Positions 44,045 through 53,103 of a stretch of 64,000 bases of DNA are shown here, piece after piece. A model generated the notes under the pieces. That model saw only the letters and a program-made list of their open reading frames with translations, made no database searches and was not told the DNA's origin. How positions within the stretch are numbered: the stretch's first letter is position 1; every line of letters begins with the position of its first letter. This DNA is from Planctomycetaceae bacterium (GTDB lineage Bacteria; Planctomycetota; Phycisphaerae; Phycisphaerales; UBA1924): contig JAIYDA010000066.1 of assembly GCA_027487735.1 (NCBI GenBank), positions 16,204 through 80,203 on the forward strand, given 5' to 3'. Made by a program: the position numbers and the translations under genes.

Positions 44045-44263
44045 TTCAACACAGAGACACAGAGACGCAGAGGAAGAGGAGATGAGAGAGGGATGGAGGG
44101 AAGAAGGGAAAAAGTGAGCGGGGCGAAGCAGGCGATCAGCGTTCGGTTGCGCTCGTCAGCGCGGTCAGCGCATTGCCTTGATTCGCTCCATCCCTTCTTC
44201 CCTCCATCCCTCAATCTCTTCTTCTTCTCCTCTTCCTCTGCGTCTCTGTGTCTCTGTGCTGAA
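44045..44263. repeat. 219-bp imperfect palindrome (MITE-like inverted repeat)
   Basis: The outer 32-bp arms (44050-44081 and 44227-44258) are perfect complements and extend outward by TTCA(A/G). A second perfect 22-bp pair (44088-44109 and 44191-44212) lies inside. The arms are built of ACAGAG / GAGGAAG purine units, and about 80 bp of unrelated sequence forms the loop. It lies between the divergent-away thioredoxin gene and the small coiled-coil gene and has no gene of its own. Transcribed RNA would form a very stable hairpin on either strand. Confidence 0.9.
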
Positions 44264-44287
44264 AACGAATCACCCCTGCCCCCGCAT

Positions 44288-44572
44288 TCACGCACCTTGC
44301 TCGCGGGCGTTGTCGTCGCGTGCGTCGTCGGCGTCGGAAGCGGGCTCCGCGCTCGGCGCGGATTGCATGCGCTGAATGAGGCGGGCCTCGATGGTGGTGA
44401 GACGGCGGGAGAGGGCGAGCACCTGCTGCTGCACGTGCGTGAGCTGTTTACCCAGCTGGTCAGCATCGTACGAAGTTTGCATGTGCGCCTCTTGCAGGGC
44501 TCGCACGCCTGCGGCGAGGTCGGCGAGCTGGGAGCGCAGCGATGGGTCTTGGTTGTTGCTGGGTTGCGACAT
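44288..44572 (-). CDS. Small coiled-coil protein, SlyX-like
   Basis: A 94-residue hydrophilic protein with heptad-like Leu/Val spacing from about residue 10 to 65 (LRSQLADLAAGVRALQ, QLGKQLTHVQQQVLALSRRL, TTIEARLIQRM), predicting a coiled coil similar in size to SlyX-type proteins. An acidic Asp/Ala/Glu tail follows. Function unknown. The frame is open to 44884, but upstream it is antisense to the PagL-like gene. ATG 44572 fits best: an earlier ATG (44602) would overlap the divergent gene's start. The 28-bp gap to that gene implies overlapping divergent promoters. Confidence 0.6.
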   Translation of the reverse strand: MSQPSNNQDPSLRSQLADLAAGVRALQEAHMQTSYDADQLGKQLTHVQQQVLALSRRLTTIEARLIQRMQSAPSAEPASDADDARDDNAREQGA

Positions 44573-44588
44573 GCGGCGTTTGGAGCGA

Positions 44589-44594
44589 TATGGT
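44589..44594 (+). promoter_or_regulatory. Putative -10 box of PagL-like gene
   Basis: TATGGT ends 6 nt before ATG 44601; no ribosome-binding site. Confidence 0.35.
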
Positions 44595-44600
44595 AGCGGC

Positions 44601-45296
44601 ATGCTTGCAGCTCCTTCTTCGTCTTCGCGCTCGCTGGTCAGGCTTCGCTGGGTTGGCGTTGCGTGCTGCGCGGTGCTCGGTGGCGGGTGGAGCAACGCAC
44701 TCGCAGCGGATGGGCAGGCCGATCCGCTGCTCGCGCCAGCAGGACTGAGCGAAGCGACGCTTGCGGCGGAGAGCACCTCGCCCCAGAGCGCGTTTGGCGA
44801 GGCGAAGACCTGGTGGTGGAACGCGACGGTGGGCGTCGCGAGCGACTTTGACGACATCGACGATGCGAACGCTTCGGTTGGCATCAGCTACTTCGCGGCG
44901 GAGGATGTGGAGGTCGGGGGCGATCTGCTGCTGCGATATGTGGTGCAAGATGGGAACGATGCGCTCGCACTGAACCCGCAGGTGGCGTTTCGGTGGCACT
45001 TCTGGAAGGGTGCGACGCTGTTTGGAAGCAGCGCAGAAGGTGCTAACACCTGGACGGCATTTCTTGAGGTGGGGATTGGCGTGATGGTGAGCACGGACGA
45101 TGTGCCGCCCGCTGCGACGAGCATCAACTTCACGCCCCGCGCGGGCGCGGGCGTGACATATGCGCTCAACGACACGACGCGTCTGCTCGCGAGCCTGCGT
45201 TGGAGCCACGTGAGCAACGCGGACATCTTTGGGAACGACGACAACGTGGGGAGCGACGGCGTGATGCTCACGGTGGGGTGCATCTGGGCGTGGTGA
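44601..45296 (+). CDS. PagL-like outer-membrane acyloxyacyl hydrolase homologue
   Basis: A 231-residue predicted outer-membrane beta-barrel protein. A signal peptide (residues 1-35, with ALAA before D) is followed by alternating amphipathic strands (WWWNATVGVASDF, GGDLLLRYVVQDG, VAFRWHFWKG). The C-terminal block RLLASLRWSHVSNADIFG and GVMLTVGCIWAW with a terminal aromatic matches PagL-type lipid A 3-O-deacylases, in which the His and Ser of HxSNA are catalytic (here HVSNA). This supports a true outer membrane with an LPS-like glycolipid, or a related esterase. Start ATG 44601 follows TATGGT by 6 nt. Confidence 0.78.
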   Translation: MLAAPSSSSRSLVRLRWVGVACCAVLGGGWSNALAADGQADPLLAPAGLSEATLAAESTSPQSAFGEAKTWWWNATVGVASDFDDIDDANASVGISYFAAEDVEVGGDLLLRYVVQDGNDALALNPQVAFRWHFWKGATLFGSSAEGANTWTAFLEVGIGVMVSTDDVPPAATSINFTPRAGAGVTYALNDTTRLLASLRWSHVSNADIFGNDDNVGSDGVMLTVGCIWAW

Positions 45297-45436
45297 GCGA
45301 GGGTGCGACGCGGTAGCGCGAGAGCTTGACACGTTCTTTGCACAGCACACACATTCTTGATGTGTCAATCTTTGCGCCGCATTCACGCGGGTTTGACTCA
45401 AAGCGTGAACATTTGCAGTATTGTCCTCCTCACTTC

Positions 45437-45443
45437 AAGGAGG
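45437..45443 (+). promoter_or_regulatory. Strong ribosome-binding site deciding a TTG start
   Basis: AAGGAGG sits 5 nt before TTG 45449 in the frame of the metallophosphoesterase gene. The next ATG is 16 codons downstream inside the signal peptide region, so this site selects TTG. Confidence 0.8.
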
Positions 45444-45448
45444 TCCCT

Positions 45449-47938
45449 TTGCATCTGTTCCGTTCTGACAAGCATCGTGTTCTGAATCGTCCGATGGTCG
45501 CTCCGGTCGTTGCGCTGCTTGCAGCCGCGGCTGGCACTGCGCAGGCTCAGCCTGGGCCGCAGGTGGGCACGCTGGTGGCACTGCCCGACACGCAGTTCTA
45601 CAGCGATAGCGCGACGCGCTTCCCGCAGTTCCTCCAGCAGACGAACTGGATCAAGGACAACCGCAACGCGATGGGCATTCAGTTTGTGTCGCACCTGGGC
45701 GACATCGTGCAGAACGGCAGCGTGCTGACCGAGTGGCAGCGTGCGGACCAGGCGATGGACGTGCTGGACACCATCGTGCCCTCGCTGCCCTACGCGGCTG
45801 TGCCGGGCAACCACGACTATGCCACCACGGGCAGCAAGGGCACGCTCGCGGCGAACTATGTGAACAACTTCGGGCCCCAGCGTTATGCCGGTCAGCCCTG
45901 GTATGGCGGCAGCACGAGCAACGGCTGGAACCACTACCAGATCATCACGATCGGCGGGCGGCAGTATCTGCACCTTGCCTTGGAGTGGCTGCCCGCTTCG
46001 GCGACGGCCGGTCAGGACGACGCGATTGCCTGGGCGCAGAGCGTCATTGACGCGAACTTCAACATGCCCACGATCCTCAGCACGCACGAGTACATCATCG
46101 ACGACTTCACGGTCGCGAGCGGGCGGAGCGGCGGCGGCGAAGCCATCTGGAACAGCCTGGTGCGGAACAACAACCAGATCTTCCTCTGCCTCAACGGGCA
46201 CTTCCACCGCGGCGTGGATGGCGACGACGGCGAGCGCTTCGAGGTCGCGACGAACAACTTCGGTCGCCCCGTGCTCCAGTTCCTGAGCGACTATCAGGCC
46301 TACCCCAACGGTGGCGATGCCTACCTGCGGCTGTACGTCTTCAACGAGCCCGCGAACCAGTTCCACGTCGTGAGCTACTCGCCCAAGACCGGCGCGACGA
46401 ATGCGGCGGGTGCTGGCGCATCGCGCTTCTTCGCGGCCTCGCCCGTGAACCCTTACGCCATGCCCGCGGGGCTGCCCGCGCTCACGAGCGGCACCGTGCA
46501 GGTGGATGCCAACAGCCGGTTTGACATCGCGCTGGACTATGCGGCGCGGTTTTCGCCCATCGCCCCGCCCCCGCCCCCGCCGCCGCCGCCCTTCACCACG
46601 TTCAGCTTCCGCAACGGCGTGAACAGCTACGCCGGCACGCAGGACAACTATGTGGCGATCTCGACGCCCACGACGAACTTCGGGGCCTCGACGATCGTGA
46701 AGGTGGACACGGTGGACGGCGCGAGCAACGGGCCCGTGCACGGTCTGCTGCGGTTTGAGAACATCGTGGGCAGCGGCGCGGGGCAGATTCCTGCGGGCAG
46801 CACGATCGACCTCGCAACGCTGACGCTGAACACCACGAACGCGACCGCGAACGCGGTGAACATCCACCGCATGGTGGGCGCGTGGGATGAGGCCTCGACG
46901 TGGAACAGCCTGGTGGCGGGCGTGCAGGCCGATGGCGTGGAAGCTGCGGTGGCGACCGATGTGGTGCTACCCAGCGTCGCGAGCGGCGTGCGCGTGATTG
47001 ACGTGACCCCCGCCGTGACGGCGTGGACGAACGGCGCAGCGAACCAGGGCTGGGCCCTGCTGCCCACGGGCAGCGACGGGTGGGACTTCAGCAGCAGCGA
47101 GGCAACGACCACGACGCAGCGCCCGCAGTTGACGGTGCGCGTGCTGAACCCTGGCGTGCAGCGTGCGACCTTCGTGAACGGCACGAACGGGTATGCTGGC
47201 ACGCTGGACACCGAGCTCATGCAGTCGACCCCGACGACCAGCCGCGGCGACGCGCTGGACTTCTCGATCGACTCCGACGACCCCAACGGCACGGGGAGCG
47301 ACAACCACATTCTCATCCAGTTCCAGGACATCATCGGCGAGCTGCCCGGGCAGGTGCCCGCGGGCAGCAACGTGGTGATCAACCTCGCGCAGCTCGTGGT
47401 CGAGGGCTTTGACCCGGGCGACGGCGCAAGCGTGCACCGCGTGCTACAGGCGTGGGATGAGAACGCGACGTGGGCCAACAGCTTTGGTGGCAACGGCGTG
47501 CAGAACACGGGCATCGAGGCTGCGTCGCAGCAGGATGCGGTGGTGGCTGGTGCGACCGGTCGCGTGGAGATCAACGTGACGGCTTCGCTCCAGGCCTGGG
47601 TGAACGACCCCGCGAGCAACTTTGGCTGGGCCCTGCTGCCCCTGGGCAACAACGGCTGGGACATTCGCTCGAGCGAGAGCACGCAGCCCCCGCAGCTTCG
47701 CGTGTACTACACCGTGGTGCCCACCGGGTGCGATTCCATCGACTTCAACCGCGATGGGCTCTTCCCCGATGATGCCGACCTGGTCGACTTCCTCAGCGTG
47801 CTCGCAGGCAGCGCATGCAGCACCGACCCAACCCCCGGCTGCGCCGACATCGACTTCAACAACGACGGGCTCTTCCCGGATGACAGCGACCTCATCGCGT
47901 TCCTCCGCGTGCTGAGCGGCAACACCTGCGAGGAGTGA
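45449..47938 (+). CDS. Secreted metallophosphoesterase with DNRLRE and EF-hand-like C-terminal modules
   Basis: An 829-residue exported enzyme. The TTG start with AAGGAGG gives a basic n-region and a signal peptide ending AQAQ. The calcineurin-like phosphoesterase domain shows LPDTQFYS, SHLGDIVQNG, VPGNHDY, STHEY and NGHFHRG, the metal ligands in order. After a poly-Pro linker (nine Pro) come two DNRLRE-type beta domains (SFRNGVNSYAGTQDNYV; TFVNGTNGYAGTLDTEL), each ending near a SSE(A/S)T element. The C terminus has two Cys-flanked EF-hand-like repeats (DFNRDGLFPDDADL, DFNNDGLFPDDSDL), the module also found at the ends of the genes at 57.1 and 60.0 kb. It probably hydrolyses phosphoesters outside the cell; the substrate is unknown. 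Confidence 0.9.
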   Translation: MHLFRSDKHRVLNRPMVAPVVALLAAAAGTAQAQPGPQVGTLVALPDTQFYSDSATRFPQFLQQTNWIKDNRNAMGIQFVSHLGDIVQNGSVLTEWQRADQAMDVLDTIVPSLPYAAVPGNHDYATTGSKGTLAANYVNNFGPQRYAGQPWYGGSTSNGWNHYQIITIGGRQYLHLALEWLPASATAGQDDAIAWAQSVIDANFNMPTILSTHEYIIDDFTVASGRSGGGEAIWNSLVRNNNQIFLCLNGHFHRGVDGDDGERFEVATNNFGRPVLQFLSDYQAYPNGGDAYLRLYVFNEPANQFHVVSYSPKTGATNAAGAGASRFFAASPVNPYAMPAGLPALTSGTVQVDANSRFDIALDYAARFSPIAPPPPPPPPPFTTFSFRNGVNSYAGTQDNYVAISTPTTNFGASTIVKVDTVDGASNGPVHGLLRFENIVGSGAGQIPAGSTIDLATLTLNTTNATANAVNIHRMVGAWDEASTWNSLVAGVQADGVEAAVATDVVLPSVASGVRVIDVTPAVTAWTNGAANQGWALLPTGSDGWDFSSSEATTTTQRPQLTVRVLNPGVQRATFVNGTNGYAGTLDTELMQSTPTTSRGDALDFSIDSDDPNGTGSDNHILIQFQDIIGELPGQVPAGSNVVINLAQLVVEGFDPGDGASVHRVLQAWDENATWANSFGGNGVQNTGIEAASQQDAVVAGATGRVEINVTASLQAWVNDPASNFGWALLPLGNNGWDIRSSESTQPPQLRVYYTVVPTGCDSIDFNRDGLFPDDADLVDFLSVLAGSACSTDPTPGCADIDFNNDGLFPDDSDLIAFLRVLSGNTCEE

Positions 47939-48006
47939 TCTCGGCAGGGCTGCGTGGGCAGCCCCTGAGATGACAGAAGTGATGCAAGAACTGATGATGG
48001 ACGCAG

Positions 48007-48037
48007 ATGCCCGCCGTGCAGGACGCACGGCGGGCAT
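48007..48037 (+). terminator. Terminator of metallophosphoesterase gene
   Basis: Perfect 13-bp stem ATGCCCGCCGTGC (48007-48019 with 48025-48037), 5-nt loop, then TTTATTT. It lies between convergent genes. Confidence 0.93.
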
Positions 48038-48140
48038 TTTATTTCGTGGCCGTTTGGATGGACGGAGACGGGATAGACGGAGCGACAAACGCGTCGCAGC
48101 GTGGCTTGCGATGCCCAGGTCGCTCGCTCGCCTGCGTTCC

Positions 48141-49055
48141 CTACGCCCTGCACGCCGCCCCATAGATGTTTCGATGCGTGATGGGCTGGTGCACGAACTC
48201 CCGCAGCATCGAAGCTCCAAACGGCGGCTCGCAGGGGTACATCTGGCTGCGTTCGAGGCTCAGGTTGTGGAGCTTGCAGCGCTGCAGCAGCTTGGCGAGG
48301 CGCTCGGGCGTGGTGGGGTTGCAGTGCTGCTCGCGCTCGATGTGGTCGGCGTGGGCGCGACCGCCCTGGGCGATCCACTCCGCGTCGAGCCACGCGGCGT
48401 AGCTGCGGGTCACGCGCTCAAACTGCTCGGGGGGCAAGTGGGCATAGGCGAGCAGGGGCTTGGCGAGCACCCCCTCGCGCTCAGCGAAGATGTAGTCGAA
48501 CTCTGTGGGAAAGGTGTGGTAGATGAGCACGCCTCGCGGCGCGAGCAGCCTGCGCATCGCGCCAAGCACCACGCCCATCTCATCGTCGTGCAAGTGCTCA
48601 AAGAGGTCGAAGGCGACGATCATGTCAAAGCCCTCGCCCGCGCCGCAGGCTGAGAGCTGTTCGGGCGTCAGCTCCGTCACATCGGCGTGCAAGAAGGTCG
48701 GGCGCACGCCCTGCTCGAGGGCAAGCTCGCGGGCAACTTCAAGCCCCGTCGCGTCGGCATCGACGCCTGTGGTGCGGGCCCCAACCTTGGCGAACTCGAT
48801 GGCGAAGGTGCCGATCGAGCAACCCACGTCGAGCACGCTCATCTCGTGCCAGGGCTTCGCGCTGAGGGGCAAGGCAAAGCGGCGCGCGAGCGTGAAGGCG
48901 AGGTCGACGCGAAGCTTCCAGTGGTTGTGCTCGCGCTCGCGATATTTTTGGGCTTGGCGACGCTGATAGGCATCGCCATAGGTGGGCGCGTGCTCATAGG
49001 TCACCAGCGTGCGAGGCTCGGGAGAAACGACGGTCTCGGGCTTTGCTGCGGCCAT
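48141..49055 (-). CDS. Class I SAM-dependent methyltransferase
   Basis: A 304-residue Rossmann-fold methyltransferase. Motif I is VLDVGCSIGTFAIEFAKVG, the acidic end of beta2 is GVDAD, and motif IV is MIVAFDLFEHLHDDEMG. The EHL element resembles UbiG/UbiE-like small-molecule or polysaccharide methyltransferases. The C-terminal about 100 residues are specific and unassigned. ATG 49055 is preceded by GATACT at 8 nt; upstream residues in the frame are antisense to the cinA 3' end. Substrate unknown. Confidence 0.82.
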   Translation of the reverse strand: MAAAKPETVVSPEPRTLVTYEHAPTYGDAYQRRQAQKYREREHNHWKLRVDLAFTLARRFALPLSAKPWHEMSVLDVGCSIGTFAIEFAKVGARTTGVDADATGLEVARELALEQGVRPTFLHADVTELTPEQLSACGAGEGFDMIVAFDLFEHLHDDEMGVVLGAMRRLLAPRGVLIYHTFPTEFDYIFAEREGVLAKPLLAYAHLPPEQFERVTRSYAAWLDAEWIAQGGRAHADHIEREQHCNPTTPERLAKLLQRCKLHNLSLERSQMYPCEPPFGASMLREFVHQPITHRNIYGAACRA

Positions 49056-49063
49056 GGCTTGGG

Positions 49064-49069
49064 AGTATC
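49064..49069 (-). promoter_or_regulatory. Putative -10 box of methyltransferase gene (leaderless type)
   Basis: GATACT ends 8 nt before ATG 49055; CCCAAGCC between them has no ribosome-binding site. Confidence 0.4.
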
Positions 49070-49134
49070 GGGCACGGCTGGCGCGGGGCTGCACAATGTG
49101 CGGGCGGGGATGAGCCCGCCACCCAACCCACGAT

Positions 49135-50547
49135 TCAGCCCGCCACTTCCGCCACCACTTCGCGCAGCAGGGGTGCCCGCCTGCCAATGAGGCGCTGCCA
49201 GAGCATCGCCATCGCGCTTTTGCTCGCCCACTCGCGGATGGTGGCACGATCGCCCCCAAAGGCGAAGGTGCGGACCTCGCACGCTGGGGCCCCCGCGCTG
49301 GCCTCGCCATCGATGCTTGCGAGGCCTATGCACACCAGGCCCACGGGCTTGGCGGGACGGCCCGCAGCGGCGGGCACAGCTCCGCCCGGGCCTGCAATGC
49401 CCGTGATGCTCAGGGCGTGGGTGCTGGCGAGACGCCGGAGCGTGCCCAGGGCGAGCTCGCGAGCAACTTCGCTGCTCACGGCTCCGGGCCCGCCCTCAGC
49501 GAGCAGCTTGGCATCCACGCCCGCGAGCTGCACCTTCAGGGAGTTGCTGTAGGTCACGAGGCCGCCCGCGTAGGCGGCGCTGCTGCCTGGCACGTCGGTC
49601 AGCATCGCAGCGAGCATGCCGGCAGTGCAGCTCTCGCAGGTTGCGAGCGTGTGTCCCCGGGTGCGGAGGGCCTCGAGCAGCACGCCCGGCAGGGTCGCGG
49701 CACCCTCGCTAAACACGTACTCACCCGCGATGCCGCGGATCTCTCGCGCCGTCTCGTCGAGCAGTGCATCGGCATGCGCAGCGGGGCCCGGGCCTTCGTA
49801 ACGCAGCCTGCACGAGATGATGCCGCCACTGGCGGTGGTGCCCACGAGCGGGTTGCGGCTGCGATCCATGAGCGAGCCCAGCCTTTGGGCGAGGTCGCTC
49901 TCCGCGAGGCCAAAGCAGTGCAGCGTGCGAGTGCGGACGCTGCGGGATTGATCGTACATCAGGCGGGGTAGCACTTGGGACTCGATCATGGGCATCATCT
50001 CTTTGGGAGGGCCCGGGACGCAGAAGACGTCGGCGTGCTGCACCCGGCCTGCGATGCCCGGGGCGGTGCCGTGGGGGTTGGCGAGGGCGACGGCGCGGGA
50101 AGGGCGCAGGGCCTGCAGCCTGTTGAGCGGGCCCATCGTGCGCCCGCGAGCCATGTACCACGCTTCGATCTGGGCAAGAGCGATTGGGTCTTCAACCAGC
50201 GTGTCGTCCATCGCGCGGGCGAGGGCCTCGCGCGTGAGGTCGTCTTTCGTGGGGCCCAGGCCGCCCGAGCAGACGATGACGTCGGCCTTGGTCGCGAGGC
50301 GTTGGAGGGCCTGCACTTGCGCGTCGAGGTCGTCGGGCACGGTGCAGCGTTCGACGGTGATGACGCCCGCCTCGGCAAAGCGGGCGCTGAGCCACTTGCC
50401 GTTGGTGTCGAGGGTCTGGCCCAGGGTCAGTTCATCGCCAATCGACAAGATGGCAAGGGTGCGGTGCGGCAGGGCACGCGGGGCGGTGTCGCGAGGCGCT
50501 GGGGCGGGCGCGGGGCTGGCAGCGGAAGATGAAGGGGATTGGTGCAT
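49135..50547 (-). CDS. cinA: CinA family protein (competence/damage-inducible; NMN amidohydrolase type)
   Basis: A 470-residue full-length CinA. An N-terminal molybdopterin-binding-like/ADP-ribose pyrophosphatase domain (LAILSIGDELTLGQTLDTNG, VIVCSGGLGPTKDDLTREALA, FCVPGPPKEM) is followed by a C-terminal PncC-type NMN deamidase domain (ATCESCTAGMLAAMLTDVPGSSAAYAGGLVTYSN, ALSITGIAGPGG). In well-studied bacteria this pair recycles NMN formed during NAD turnover. The first about 30 residues are a Ser/Pro/Ala-rich extension. ATG 50547 is used; upstream in-frame codons lie antisense to the HtrA gene leader. It is divergent from the HtrA-like gene, 212 bp away. Confidence 0.93.
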   Translation of the reverse strand: MHQSPSSSAASPAPAPAPRDTAPRALPHRTLAILSIGDELTLGQTLDTNGKWLSARFAEAGVITVERCTVPDDLDAQVQALQRLATKADVIVCSGGLGPTKDDLTREALARAMDDTLVEDPIALAQIEAWYMARGRTMGPLNRLQALRPSRAVALANPHGTAPGIAGRVQHADVFCVPGPPKEMMPMIESQVLPRLMYDQSRSVRTRTLHCFGLAESDLAQRLGSLMDRSRNPLVGTTASGGIISCRLRYEGPGPAAHADALLDETAREIRGIAGEYVFSEGAATLPGVLLEALRTRGHTLATCESCTAGMLAAMLTDVPGSSAAYAGGLVTYSNSLKVQLAGVDAKLLAEGGPGAVSSEVARELALGTLRRLASTHALSITGIAGPGGAVPAAAGRPAKPVGLVCIGLASIDGEASAGAPACEVRTFAFGGDRATIREWASKSAMAMLWQRLIGRRAPLLREVVAEVAG

Positions 50548-50759
50548 GGAGGTGCTGCGGACAGGGTATGAGCGTTGGGCAGGGGCACTCCCTGGGGCTG
50601 CGGTCGTGCAACGCGGGCAGGTGTTCGCCCACGATTGCCAGCACGATGCGTACGCTGGCGGCGTGTGAAGAGCCGATATCCGTCGGCTGCTTTCGGAACG
50701 CTGGCCCACAGGATGGTCTTGGGCGCGGCGCGACGTGTTGGAACAAAGGAGTCTGGTGC

Positions 50760-52964
50760 ATGCCCGCAGGTTCACGCCGCTCGTCCCGCGTCTTTGTGCT
50801 TGCCAGCATGGCGGGCCTTGCCCTTGGCGCATGCTCGCAGCCCAAAGATGACGCAAGCGGTGCCGATGGGGCTGCCAAAGCTGGAACGGCAAAGACCCCC
50901 GCGTCGGTCGCGGCGCAAAGCTCTAAAGCCTCGCCCAAGGCCCTGCCCAAGGACGTGACGGCGGCGATTGAGCGGTCGCGTGACACGGTGTTTCCCGCGC
51001 TCGTGAACATCCAGGTCATCAGCGTGAGTTTTTGGGGTGGCAAAGAGACCAAGGGCGGCAGCACCGGAAGCGGCACGATCATCACGCCCGACGGGCTGGT
51101 GGTCACAAACCATCACGTGGTCGAGGATGGCAGGTCCTTTCGCGTGACGCTTGCAGACAAGCGCGAGGCCCGCGCAACGCTCGTCGGCGAAGACCCCATG
51201 ACCGACCTTGCCGTGCTGCGGCTGAACATGCAGGACCTGGGCGAGTCTCCCTTGCCCACCGCGAGCTTTGGCGACAGCGATGCGCTGCGGCCTGGCGATT
51301 ATGTGATGGCGATGGGTGCGCCGTTTGGGCTCAATCGCTCGATCAGCCTTGGGATCGTGAGCAACACCGAGCGCGTGTTTACGGGCATGAGCGGGGACGA
51401 CATCGCGGATCAGGAGTTTGACTTCGACACCAGCAGCGACATCTTTACGCGCTGGCTCCAGCACGATGCGCTGATCCTCCCGGGCAACTCGGGCGGGCCC
51501 CTCGTGAACTTGCAGGGCGAGATCGTGGGCGTGAACACGCGTGGGGGCAGCGGCCTGGGCTTTGCCAACCCCAGCAACTTCGCACGCAAGATCGTCGACT
51601 CGCTCATTGCGAACGGCGAGGTGATTCGCAGCAGCATCGGCGCGAACTTCAAGAGCGTGAAGCGTGCGGGCTTCTCGGAGGGCGTGCTCATCAACTCGGT
51701 GAATGAGGATGGGCCAGCCGACCGTGCGGGGCTGAAGGCGGGGGATGTGATCGTCGCGCTCGATGGCACGCCCGTGTCGGCGCGCTTTCCAGAGGAGATT
51801 CCGCTGGTGCTGCGGGCGATTGCGGAGAAGCCCGTGGGCACCGCGATGCAGATTACCTACAAGCGAGGCGACACGCAGGGCACGAGCACGGTGACGACGG
51901 AAAAGCTGATGCGCGAGCAGGGCGATCGCAACGCGCTCCGCGTGTTTGGCGTGTCGGTGAGTCAGATCACGGCTCGCATGGCCCGCAACCGCAGGCTGGA
52001 CAACACCGAGGGCGTGCTCGTGATCGGCATTCGCGGCGGCGGCCCGGCGGAGATCGCTGAGCCCAGCCTGGGGTGGGGCGACATCATCAAGAGCATCGAT
52101 GGCAAGCCCATCCGCACGTTGCAGGACATGCTGGACGCCTATCAGGCGATTGCGAGCCAAGACCCACTGCCCGAGTTTGTGCGCGTGGAGTTTGATCGCA
52201 ACGGCAAGAACCAGCTCACGCTGCTGAAGCCTCGCAACGAACGCCCCGACGACCCGCCCCGCGAGCTGCCCAAGGCGTGGATCGGCATCGCAACCCAGCC
52301 CGTGCTGCGCGACCTCGCACGGCAGCTCAGCCTGCCCAACAACGCACAGGGCTTCCGCATCACGCGGGTGTATCCGCGCACGCTTGCGCAGCAGGCGGGG
52401 CTGCGCGTGGGCGACATCATCACAAAGCTCAATGGCGAGGCGGTGTCTCCTCGCACGCTGCAGGATGCGGGCATGCTCGTGCGGAACATCCGCAAGTTGC
52501 CCATCTCGGGCGCGGCAAAGCTGGAGCTGCTGCGCGAGGGGCAGACCGTAACGCTCGACGTGCCGCTGGAGCGCAGCCGCCTGACGCCCGAGGAGGCCCT
52601 GCGCGACAGCAACCGCGACTTTGAGCTGACGGTGCGCGAGCTGACGTTCTTCGATCGCGACGACATGCGCTGGGACGAGAACGTGCAGGGCGTGATGGTG
52701 CAAAGCGTGGAGCGTGCGGGGTGGGCGGGGCTCGCGGGGCTCATCGAGGGCGACGTCATCCAGCGCATCAACGAGTTTGCGGTGACGGACCTCGCGAGCT
52801 ATCGCAAGGCGATGGACGCGATCGCGAAGCAGCAGCCCGCGCGGGTGGCGTTCTTTGTGCTCCGCGGCAATCGCACGCAGTTTAACTTTGCCGAGCCCGA
52901 GTGGAAGCCCATGACGGCCGAAGAAGCGGCGAAGGCGGCATCGACGCCTGCGCCGAGCACGCCC
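50760..52964 (+). CDS. Lipoprotein HtrA/DegP-like serine protease with multiple PDZ domains
   Basis: A 735-residue envelope protease. Lipobox LGAC (Cys25) implies lipid anchoring. The trypsin domain has His119 (TNHHVV), Asp149 (MTDLAVLRL) and Ser244 (GNSGGPLV). It is followed by PDZ domains with carboxylate-binding-type segments: GVLINSVNEDGPADRAGLKAGDVI (written in pieces across about 300-325), one near 405-440 (GDIIKSIDGKPI), one near 535-570 (RITRVYPRTLAQQAGLRVGD) and one near 640-680 (AGWAGLAGLIEGD). Four PDZ-like units exceed the two of DegP. The bound form could monitor misfolded envelope proteins. AAAGGAG (50745-50751) is 8 nt before the ATG. Coordinates exclude the stop codon at 52965-52967. 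Confidence 0.92.
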
Positions 52965-53032
52965 TGACTCGGCTGACGCTCGCACTTTGCACGACTGGAC
53001 TCTTTGAGTGCTTGGTTCTCCCTGTGATAGAG

Positions 53033-53074
53033 AGCTCGTGACGGACAGCTCGTGATAGATCGCTCGTGATGGAT
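53033..53074 (+). repeat. Three 14-bp tandem repeats upstream of lipoprotein gene
   Basis: Units (A/C)GCTCGTGA(C/T)(G/A)GA(C/T) at 53033-53046, 53047-53060 and 53061-53074. They end 30 bp before the next start codon, a position suited to an operator or to promoter-spacing variation. Confidence 0.85.
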
Positions 53075-53103
53075 AGCCCGCTGGCCCTTTTCTCCTCATA
53101 CCT

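Noticed and set aside
44573..44884. Upstream extension of the small coiled-coil gene
   Set aside because: This part is antisense to the signal peptide and first strands of the PagL-like gene and shows no coiled-coil pattern.
45326..45369. TTGACAC ... GTGTCAA inverted pair upstream of the metallophosphoesterase gene as a promoter-operator
   Set aside because: TTGACA is a good -35 match, but no acceptable -10 hexamer lies at 16-18 nt and the 30-bp spacing of the inverted pair is weak evidence, so it is not annotated.
17681..53074. Short tandem repeat clusters considered as CRISPR arrays
   Set aside because: Units of 12-14 bp are directly adjacent without spacers, and no cas genes are present.
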